From assembly GCA_026874595.1 (NCBI GenBank), contig CM049306.1, positions 59,776,019 through 59,840,018 on the forward strand: a stretch of 64,000 nt of DNA, read 5' to 3'. The DNA comes from Sipunculus nudus. Taxonomy: Eukaryota > Annelida > Sipuncula > Golfingiida > Sipunculidae. The position numbers and the translations under genes are program-made. Shown piece by piece: positions 13,901 through 25,900 of this stretch; position 1 is the first letter of the stretch; each line of letters opens with the position of its first letter. The notes under the pieces are model-generated. The model did no database searches. It was not told the origin of the DNA and saw only the letters and a program-made list of their open reading frames with translations.

Positions 13901-16900
13901 CAAGGCTACTCTCATAGGAAAGGTCATGACTCCAATTTGAATATACATCATCCCATAACCCATTTCTATGTATATGCATAATATGAAAGAAATCTGTCCA
14001 TTAGTTTTTGAATTATAATGCTCACAGTACTATTAAGAGGCACTGATGGGGGTATTAAATGGCACGAAAACAAGAAAAGGATACTAGGTGGTGCCACCAG
14101 TTTCCTGTACATGACAACACTATTCAAGATCTTCAGTCAAGCTGCTTTTTGGATCAACCCATGCAAGATTTCTTGAGATATTAAGAATTTGTGTTATTTT
14201 CCCCCAAAATGGACCTATTCAAGGTCAAAGTCACTCTCCAAGTAAATTTCATGATCCCTTTTCAAAATAGGCTTCGTCCTCTCACCAATATGTATGCACA
14301 TGTCAAGTTTGGTAAAGATCTGTGAAATATTTTTGGAGTTATCGCATCAAAACGAAATCTCTGCGGTGGTGGCGCGACCGTGCTTAAACCATATTATCCT
14401 AACTTTGTCTTGGGGATACAATTATTGATATTCAAGTAATATTATACACTGTGATTTTTTTGTTTGTGAAGGTTTCAAGTTTAAAATTTTCATATAAGTA
14501 ACATTACTGCCTATATAAAACCATGAACAAGAGATCATAATATATCTTGCCTATTACCCATAAATTACAGATTGTTGTTATGAATGATATCAGATTTTTC
14601 AAATTATTTACCAATAATTATTGATAACTTCCACCCATTTGATGTTGTCTTTTATCCCCTCCAATAACTGAGAGCTTGTGCTCCTATTATTTAATATAAT
14701 TAGTTTGTGTAACAGTTAATATACAGATCATGTAAATTTAACCCTTGAAAACAGATTAAACATGAAAATCCTGAATCTCTAACCCTGCAAGTATGAAGCA
14801 AACCGCAGTACCTGTTATTCAGCATAATTATAACCTTACCAGTTTATTCACTGATAACTACTGCCAATGAACATACCTACTGTAAAAATTGACTGGTCCC
14901 CTGTGTTGATGGTGCTTCTTATTTGCTAAGGTTTAATTTTCAGGATTATTTTTTTCTTGTGAATATTGGAGATATGAAGCCCACACAAATATAAAGCCAA
15001 CTACAGTATACCATTAAACAATACAGTACTGGTATAGGCTGTACCTCAGAACTTCAGCTTTTCATGAACTGTTCTTGTGTGCTACAGCACTGACCTGTTT
15101 GTACCATCACCATGGAGGAAAGAGTGGCAGAGCTGCACGTTGTCCGATGGAACACTGTCATCAAGTGACAGTACAAACAACCCACTGTCAATGGTCCTCA
15201 GCAACTCTTCGTTACCTGTTGTACATAAAGGACATATATAAAACATTTACTAGTTATAATAACTTAACTCTTTGGTAAACTGTCATGTTTAAAACCAGTA
15301 GTGTGCTAATTAATTGAATTAATCAATGATTGGTTGTTTTGTTTCATAACTGATAAGATTTTGCATAAAATATCAAAAACCTTTATGTATGTGATCAAGT
15401 GACAGTACGAACAGCTCACTGTCAATGGTCTTTGAAAAAATTGATTACAACTTTATGTAATCAACACAAACTATTCTGTAGGCACATCCAAAGAAGACAT
15501 ATTCTCTCAAGAAAAATATTTTTGTTATGTCAGAGATACAAGAAACATAGACCACAAAAACAGCAACAACACTAAAACTTAACCTTGTGCAGTGAATAGG
15601 TGTCCACAACCCAGCCATTACCTTGACCTCAGTGTAAGGTACAAGTTGAACTGAATTTACTCATACAATTAAAAATTAAGTGTAATTCTATAAAGCAGGT
15701 TTCATGATAATATAGATGGTACATAAAATGATCAATTAAGAAACAACGATCATTTTTTTTTATCTTTCAACCATAAAATATGATATTTCAACCAATTCCT
15801 ACCACTTGTTAAATCTAAAGAAGCATTTTAGTCAGGAGAGGTTCATGGCCTGTTGGTGGCACTGTCTATTGATTGTAGATGTTGTAAAATCTCATTAAAA
15901 TATTAATATGAATATATAATAATCTATCACAGTTTCAGTCTTTTACCTTACATGGTGCTGACAGGAATTCAACTGGGGAAACCCAGCTCCAAAGTTCAAC
16001 ACCTTAACCACCATGCTACATGTTGCATCTCTGTTCATATATATTAAAAAAAACATAAATAGCATTTTTTAATTAAAAATTGCTATAATACACAGACACC
16101 AGACTGAAGGTTTTCCTACCTGCCTCTATGAGTTTATCTCTCATCTTGGCCCAGTAATCTCTGTTTTCTGTGGTGAAGATTGCCAGCGGATGCTCTGCTT
16201 GTGGTGTGTCTAAGTCTTTTATGTATTTAAGATGTGCTAATATTTCTGGGGCATCCTTTATGTTTCCTGTAAACAAGTGTATCAATATATATATAGTGGG
16301 GACAGAATAAATGCATAGGTATAAGAACAGAAAATGTCACACTAGATAAAGACAGGGCACCTATAAAACCAATGAAATTTTAATGAAGATGTTTTAGAAT
16401 GTTTTCCCTAAAAATTCCTGAGAGCCCTGATAATACCTCTGCTTGGATGTGAGGGTATTATGTTTCCCCTTGGTTTGTCTGTTATCAACTTTATGTTATA
16501 AGTGGATTTTATGAAATTCTGTGTATAATAAAGTTACAATCCCATAACCCTTAAATTTTTTAGGTTATCTGGATCAACATCATATATTTCACAATATTAC
16601 GAATGTGGAAGCTGGAGGCCTTAATATAACTGCTGACATGATGCCTGAAAGTGAATTAATTGCTGGAACAATTTACTCACCATCTTTGTCTATAACATCT
16701 ACAGAGTAAAGGTGGCCTTTCCTTAGTACCACCAGGTGGCGTGCTGTGGTATCAGTGTACAGTTCATCCTTTACTGCTCTGAAAATTAATAAAATATGTG
16801 TAAAAGTTTGTGCAAAAGTATCATAGGACAATGCAAGCATGTCAAATGTTTATTCACCCTACATAATAAATATACTAGCTTACCCTACCCATTTTGCATT

Positions 16901-19900
16901 TGAAAACTAGTTTCATCTCAAATACAGCAGAATAAAATGGAGGCTGGCTAAACTATTTTAATATTAACGTAACAACATCCCTGTGCCATAGGCCATTGGA
17001 TTACCATGCAGAAAGATCATTTGGAAAATAATCAGTGATAGATAAGACAAAAGTTTATTTCAAACCCTACTTACCACACATTTTATCAAGAGAATAAATG
17101 GTGATTGTTGATGCTTTAGGGAACAACTGAACATTTTGTAATCTCTGACTATATGAGTTGCAGAAAATGTAAAGATATGGCAGGCCTTAGGCCCTGATTC
17201 AGAAGAACAAATTGCTATCTGCCTTGATACACAATCGTAGTTGCCAACAGGTGGCACTGCAACAGCCCCATAAAAAAATAATTTCAGATAATTCTGGATT
17301 TACAGAGAAATAAGGAAAACAACCCCCTTTGGATACATCTTGCATATTTACCAACATTTCAATACCAAAATGTGAATATCCCATGTGTGACCACAAAGGA
17401 ATTCTATGACTAATGTCCAGTGCAACCACCATCAATTATGATATAGATTAAGAAAGGGGCCATTTCAGTGCACCCTGAGAAGGAAAAAGCACAAAGAAAA
17501 GTGTGTCACATTAGAATTCATATTCATACTTTATTGTCATGTTGTAACAAGATAAAGAAGATGTATTTTTTGCATTTATGCTACACAACATTATTTGCTG
17601 CAACCATTTGCCAGTTATGTCTTTATTACTGAGTGGTAGGGCAGAGAGAAATGAAATTTTCAACCATAAGCCTAGTGTTTGGCAATCATACAGCTGAGAA
17701 ATAAGAAATCATGATACTAATTATCAGAACATTGTTAGTAAAAAGTAAATATATGATGACAAGAGACTCTGTAAAATTCATTTAAAGAACCACACATGAC
17801 AATATCAAAGCATAGGCTAACTAATAACAAAAACAGTAAATTGCCTTGGTGAAACCAAAAACTAGTCCTTTAAAAGCAAGAGCAGTGACAGTTACATAGA
17901 TAACACATTTTTTACACATACTGTCTTTGACTGATAAATACCAAAATTCTATACTTACCTGGGAATCCTTGTAGAGTTGAAGAGCCTTCCATACTGGCTG
18001 ATGTCTAGGGGATATACATTGAAGTATGCAGCTCCATAAAAGGCAATGAATTTAGGAACATACCTAAATTAAACAAAAGAAAATATGTCAGTCATTCAAA
18101 ACTTAAATATGATTTTAAATTATTTACCATAATAAATGTATCCCTTGATATGCCTCCACCTGGAGGTATTATGTTTTTGTTATTGTTGGTTGGTTGGATG
18201 GTTTGTTTGTCTGATGGAAGGGTTAGAGTATGAAGCAATCCTTTAACATCTGGAGAATCTGTACCATCATAAAAGCGCTGACAGATAGAGCAATTGAGAC
18301 CATCCTGATTCACAAGTATAAGGCATGTAAGTCTAAATTTAAAAATGGGGTGAAGGAGCACAGCTGTTATTAAATCAGGCTGTCTTTGTTCTGGCACTAA
18401 TTTTCTGTTTCAAATGTAAAAAGGTAATATTTTTTTTGAACTGGTGATCCAGAATTTTGATGGAGTTATGCAAGCAGTCTCTGACGGCATTCTAGTTTAT
18501 GAAAGGATCCCTAAACAGCACTGCTTCTATTCATCTATAGTTCAAGGGGTTTTTTTTTTGCAACTGGAAGAATGTGCAATTTGGAGTACTGCAGAATTTT
18601 TAATCTTTAATTCAAAATACTATGGTCCTTTTGGTTTAGAAAATAAACTTTAATTTTATAATAATAATATTCAAATCAATTCATTTATTGCCACAAGAAT
18701 ATAAACATTATACATGGCAGTTCATTTATATAGTTATTCCTGTGACAAAGAGGACTGACTTGTAAAGTATATGTCCTCTCAGTATTAACATTAAATAAAA
18801 TGGGTTATATGGTACAGGCACTTTGCAAAAAGAAAACTAAAATTTTACCATTTGCAATACAGAGAAAACTAGATGTGTCGGAATGACACAAATGCCCCCA
18901 CCTGGGGCAAATTAGAAACATTTGTTAAATTTTGAAAAAAATTTTAAGTTCAAGAGGTGTCATATGGTCAAAAGTAGGTCAACAAGGGCAAAATGCAAAC
19001 TTGATCTGTTACGGGTCATTATCAAGTAACACACCAAAAATCAGACCAGTATCTGCAGGCATTGAAAAAAAGTCCATACATGTGCATTTTCCATAAAAAT
19101 TTCTGTCTTTCATGAAAATTTTCTTTGTTTAGGAGCCGTAAGACAATGAAAAGTAGGTCAACCGGGATGAAACGCAAACTCGATCTGCAACTGTCATTTT
19201 CTGCTCACACATAAAAAATCAGGGTGGTATCTGCAGGCATTGAGGAAAAAAAGTTGGTACATATGCATTTTTAATGAAAATTTATATTTTTCATGAAACT
19301 TTCTATGTTCAGGAGCAGTCAAATGGTCAAAAGTAGGTCAACTGAGACAAAACGCGAACTCGATCTGTAAGTGGTCATTATCTGCCCACACACCAAAAAT
19401 CAGGCCAATATCTGCAGGCATTGCGAAAAAAAATCCATACAACTGTTTTATTTCGGAAGGACGGACATGGGTAAAACTATATGCCCCGGCCACTTTGTGG
19501 CAGGGGCATAACAAACTAATCAACATTTGATTATGCAAATGAAGTTAAATATAATTAATATGATTCCTAAGCAGATGAAAAATATTTTGTTAGACAACGT
19601 TTAAATGTTGATATTGCACAACAAGGATCAATATCTTAAATAATATTGCTCCTAATTCCAATCCCTTTGAATTGTAAAGTTTTAGTGTAGGCTGCCATTT
19701 TACATACTGACACATGGAAAGAATCCATTCTTCTTTCTCTGTAATGATGTACATCTAAGTTTTTGAAAAATAATTAAGATAGAATTAAAGGTAACATTTC
19801 ATAATTTATCCTATACATAAAGAAACCAACACTTTAATTGTAGAATTTTGGGGGTTAGTAACCTGAGTGAAATAAACAGATCATGTGTATGTGAATTATA

Positions 19901-22900
19901 TATGCAGATGAAATAATAAACCATATTTCTATGTATGAAATAAAAAAGGGGTGATACTTTTGCTGCTTTAGAATTTCAAGTTTAAGATTACCAAAATAAT
20001 AATAATAATAATAAAACATGTAATAATAAAGCATATTTCTACATAAGAAATAACAAATGGTGAAACTTATGCAGAAAATGAATTTACCAAATTAAATGTA
20101 AATTGAATCAAGACATACTTGATTTTCTTCCAGAACTGGGGGTTATCTGTCTTGTCTGGGTACAGATGGAACACCTCTGGCTTGAGAACATTACTCCGTA
20201 ATGTCTTCATGAAGCGGAGGGCTGAGACCGTCAGGTTTGTGGCTCTCAGTACCTACCATGAGAAGAAGATTCAGACAACATTGGTCAGGTGTGGTTAAGG
20301 TACATGACTTAGGTACAGTGATGTAGGACTCAAGTCCAGACTTTGACTCAAATCCACTTGTTTTTATTGACTTTGACTCATACTTGTACTTGGATTTCAG
20401 AAAAGGACTCAAGAAATTAGTCAGAGTCTATCTGGAGTCCAGTAGATAAAAATGTGTTGCATTCTCTAGAGACATAAACATGTCTGAACTGCAAACCATG
20501 TTTCAAAAAAAGACTTCAAGTACCAAGCTACAGCTCTGAATTTGGAGCTAGATGTAATTAAATGTTAACATAAAAAAAAACATGAGTTAAGTAACAAAAT
20601 TAAAATTTTAATTTAAATTTCTTTTCATAAAGTGATTTGTATTGGACTTGGACAAAGAATTGATCTCGGGTTCCAAATGACTAAGACTCTAAGGTGAAGT
20701 TGGAATGAAACTTATGGATACACCATTGGAAACATTAATATGTTAATGATACAAATTTTCATAAATAACAGAATAAGTGAAAATGGATAAAACATTATGT
20801 AGTCCATGTGCACTATTTTACTAAGTGAAACACATCTTTGTAACCCTCCTACAAGGTGGGAAACTTTTGAGTATTTTGTCTTGACCAGTACAAAATAAAA
20901 TTACACTTTGATAAAAAATGTTTTGGCATAAAGTTTCTTGAGTACTTTGGTGTTTTCTCACTAATGATTTAAAGATTACTTTCCTTTCAACCATTTTCCT
21001 TGTTGATCATAAGAATACCAGTAATTATTACATATTTACACATTACAAGGAGAAGTTTTCAGTTATGATTAAGCAGTGGCTCCTAACAGTACTCACCTGG
21101 TCATTGTACTCTGGTTTTGGGTCATTAATGAAACAAATGAATGGGTTGTGATTTAGTACAATGGGGTCACGGTACTTCAGATACATATCAAACCAGGGAC
21201 CTGTAACATACAGAGTATTTTCAGTAACAAAGCTCCAAATAAATTAAAGTGATATTATACATCCAGAAATATTAGATCATCTAAAAAATAGTGGCAGAGA
21301 GATACATTTTAAATATATGTTTATTATTATTTCCAGATTTACGAATGTGACATTAATGTAAATCACTGCAATTGACAGGACTATTTTTGTAAACATCAAT
21401 ATTCTGGGAAAGGTTATATTCTAGAATAGTTAATTTTAGAATAATATATATTCGATTTCCCACACTGGAAACAGCTTCTGCTTATCTAACATATAATATT
21501 CTGTAACCAGTATAAAACCATTTTATATAAACAAGTGACCCAGGGGTCAAAACACTCAGCTCACTAGGAAGACATTCACAAAAGGAATTTTATCAACTGA
21601 ATGCCAAATTTTGTGAAGGGTATCCCAATTCAACTCAAATTAATCATATGTCATGTAAGAAGTTTCTAGGTGCAATGGTTATGATTTGTGCCCTGTTTAC
21701 TGTCAACCTCATCTTTGAAGGTCTCAACAAAAGAGAAAAAAATGTGTAAAATTTTTTTAAATTCAGTTGGCGCCACCAGTCTGCAGGGACTCCATGATAA
21801 ATATGCATGCAAAGAATCACGGTGATCAATGCATTAATTGTTCAGATTCTGGAGCTTTTGTATCTAAATTTTTAATTATTCTTGGGTTGTTCTTCTGAGC
21901 CCCATAGCTTGAACGATTTGGGTAACAGAAACCTTACTTGAGGTTTCGAAGGAGATTTTGCATGGACCTTGCTGGATGTTGATAAGAAGATTCCAGGTCC
22001 AATGGTTACAATTAGTGCCCTGTTAACAGAGGACCACATCTTTGAAGGTCTCAAAAATCAAAGAATCATGGTGATCAATGCATAAGTTGTTCAGATACTG
22101 GAGCTTTTGTATCAAATTTTTTTATTAATCTAGGGGATACTTCTAAGCCCCATAGGTTGGAGGATATGGGTAAAAGAGAATAATTTCAGATTTCCATGGA
22201 GTTTTTATATGTTCCTCCCTGGATGTAAAGTAAGAAGACTCCAGGTCCAGTGGTTACGATTTGTGCCTGGTCAGGTTTACATAAAAGATACATTTTTATT
22301 CAAACTACATTTATTATCCTTGGTTTAACAGATAATTTCAATGCATTTTCAATCTATGTATTCCACTAAATTTCTATCTTTCTATTTGTCTGCACATGCT
22401 GACCTGAGATATAACTGGTCTGTTTGTTCTGTTTGTCCTTTGACACAAGCGCTTGATGGAGATCTGGAAAGAGAAAATATATACTACTTAATACATTATT
22501 TTTTATTTTTGATGTTTACACTAACAGGTATATGATGCCTACTCTACACACAGATCTACACACAAATAATCAACTAAATATAACACATTCATCAAATGAA
22601 CATTGCATAAGAACCAAGTAGTGGTCGTCACTGAATCATCTGATAACTACCGTACTCTGACTAAAAGAAAACAATCAGAGATAAACAAACAGACCGACAG
22701 AGTCATGTTTTTTTGTTATTTTAATATGTTTATCATTTATTGGACCAATAAGTTGTATCCTCCACTAGATCGAATCAAAACCAAATGTGATTCTAATACA
22801 TGAGGCTAAATATAACAAAGTTAACTATTTTTCCTGTATATTATTTATTATTAATATTTTTTTATTCATGCATATGGCAAGTCATAACATGTCTTTCAAA

Positions 22901-25900
22901 AGGGAGTGAACATCAGATGTTCTACAAGGATTTCATCATTGTGGACCTTCTTCTCCACAATACTTGGCTATCCAGTCTCCCTTTATTTATGGTTAATGAT
23001 ACTATATCTCACCTTTTCCCCTGCCTTCCTGGAATGCCTTAACAATGTTTGCTGTTTTCTGATGCTCATCTGGACTTAGCAAAGCCTCCTGGGATTTCAG
23101 GTATCGTCTACATGTGTCCTCTAGTTTAGGTATAGGCAGTCGAGGCAGACTGGGTTGAAAATGGTCTGTTGGGACGATACTGTTATGGAGGTAATCTTTG
23201 TCCACTGAACTGCTATAACAAAATATGTAATAGATTAAGTTTGAAGATTTATTGGATATCCTTGATTTTTTTACACTGTATAAATCATGAAGAAATGTCA
23301 GAAAATGAACACAGTGATAATGCACTTTTTTAGTTTCCCTGAGTTCATAAAATATTTGAAAAATTTTATTTCCAAAATTTTTGGATTATGTTTTGGTAAA
23401 TAATATATGATAATGTGGTAAATAATATATGATAATGCTTGCTGATGTGAAGTGGCTTAATCTTTTTCAAAGCAAGCAAAATGCAAGTGCCTTTAAAATA
23501 AAATAAATTTTTACACATTCTAATGCAATAATATAAATGATTTGAAATGAAAGCATGAACCAAAAATGTTTCCCAATGTAATTCACAAAAATAACTTTAT
23601 GAGGTCAAGTCTACGTGCTATATATATAAATATATATCAGGTGTACAAGACGAAAAATGAAAATAATATATTTGCAGGATCACACCTAATTTAATAAACC
23701 CCAAATCTGCAGATACCATTGACAGGAATTTCATGATTGTGTTTTTAGATAATTAAATCATTATTTGACTAAGTGAAATTCTGGGTACGGGGAGTACTGG
23801 ATGCAACTGGGGGGGGGGGGGGGGGGGGCATGGGATCCCCTGGCTATATATATATATGATATTCCTGTTATCATATTATATGATAACAATTATTATCAGT
23901 AGAATTACAGATAATATCAATAATTTAGTTCAATTACCTTTGAGTGCATGTTGAGGTCCTTAACCATGCCTGCAAGAAACAAAACACAGATTATGCGACT
24001 AGAGAACTATGAACTATAGGAGTGAGTTATTTCTTTATTATTGCGGTATAATATATCTGGTGAGAATTCTGTATCTATTCAGTGTTTCTGGGTTCATTCA
24101 AATCCTCCTGATATCTTATCTCCAGCTGTAATCCTACTTGGCCTGATAGAGGTAATGCTACATGTACTTGTTCAAACCCTAACCTACTGTTTGTTTCACC
24201 GCAGGGGTCCTATTGTTTTGGGTGATATTTTTTTAGCATTTGAGCTGTTAGGTGATAAAATATGTTTATTCAAGAAATTCTTGTAGTGTTTAATATAAGA
24301 TTAAAATAAGATTATTTTTGCACTTTTTACTTTTACATCTTCACTATGGCTGTGACAAATGTTATAACACTGTTCATTAATTTAGGAGATTTAAATACAA
24401 TTTTAGGAATCAACATCTTTTAAAATAAGACTTAGAAGCTCAAATAGTCCCAAACTATGTTAAACAAGGAATGTGTGGGATCTGTGAATGACAGTCACAG
24501 ATGCCCTAATATCCCAAAACCATGACAAGAACCATAAAGTTCAAAATACATACAAAATACAAAAAAAAACAATTTAAGAAAGAAAATGAATTTTAATATT
24601 AGGTTTAGGTATACAGATTACCCTGTTTTAAACTGAGAGTGTTTGGGATGCAATTTTGTAAACTGTACAGATTTGAACAAGAGACCTAAGGCTCAATGTA
24701 ACTCAAGTCTTACACTGCATGACTCAAGTATTGTGCATGATAATAAGCAACAAAAAAAACACCAAAGAAATTGAATATATACAATTTCAGTTGTCACCTA
24801 AAATAGGTGGCTATCATTGCTTTGGCCAAGATATATGCCTGTTATATTTTATGCTGACAGCTCCTGTTATTGATCAGATATTTGGCACTCAATTTTACAT
24901 TTTAAATAAGCAAAACACCTGAAATTGTAAAACTTTGTGACAGGTAACATCTAAAATCTAAATATTTTCTGTCTGCTTCAGTAATAAGCTGAAAATGTCA
25001 TTTCACCACTTCAAGTGTAAGCAGACAAGAATCACATAATATTTAGTCACATGAAAAAAAAAAAACATGCCTGCCAAACTCCTTGTTATGAAATATAACC
25101 GTTTTTCACCATACTTGCAGAGACATGAAATTATAAAATTTCAGTATAAGCAAAAATTAAAAGTCCTGTATAAGCATAATTTGGTAAAAAAAAAATTCTG
25201 TTCAATTAAGAGATCATTTATTCACCTTATTCAAAAGAATCTTAATAATGATTTGAACACCAAAGTATTCTTGTTTACTCAGACTTTTCTGAAGGAAAGA
25301 GGACATGACCATTTTTGACAACAGAAGTCATTTAAAACAGAGGTGATCCCATCATGACATGTTAATTATGTGATCAATATACAAACATGTGAAATCAAAC
25401 AGGTTCACAATCACCAAAATGTTGTTCACATTAAGGGGAATTCTTTTGATAGTACCCCCAGCTAATGTTATGGCTCTTTACCAGGCACTCGGTAAAACCC
25501 GGAATTTCCGCAGAATTTCGGAGGATATTCCGAGATTCCTCGGAATAAAAGTTTGAGCCATTTCCCTCAGCAGAAGATATCTGAAAGTAGGAAAAAAGTT
25601 CACATACATATAAAATGAATAATTATCTTCCTATTTCTTTAGGGTTCCGTTCTAATCTTCGACTTTTAAAGGCGTATTCTACGGTTTTCCAAGCCAGATC
25701 TGACCGGCCCGGGACGACGGCCTTGTATATGTTAGATCATACCTAAATCCGATGGTTTCATGAGAATTCATGGAGAGTATAAACAGCTGACAGGCCTGGA
25801 TTAAAAGGATATGGCCAGTAAAGAGAGTGAATTGTAGATTTATCAGATAAACTCCTCTTACTGATAATAAGATCATGAAATATTGTGGAAGGCCACAACT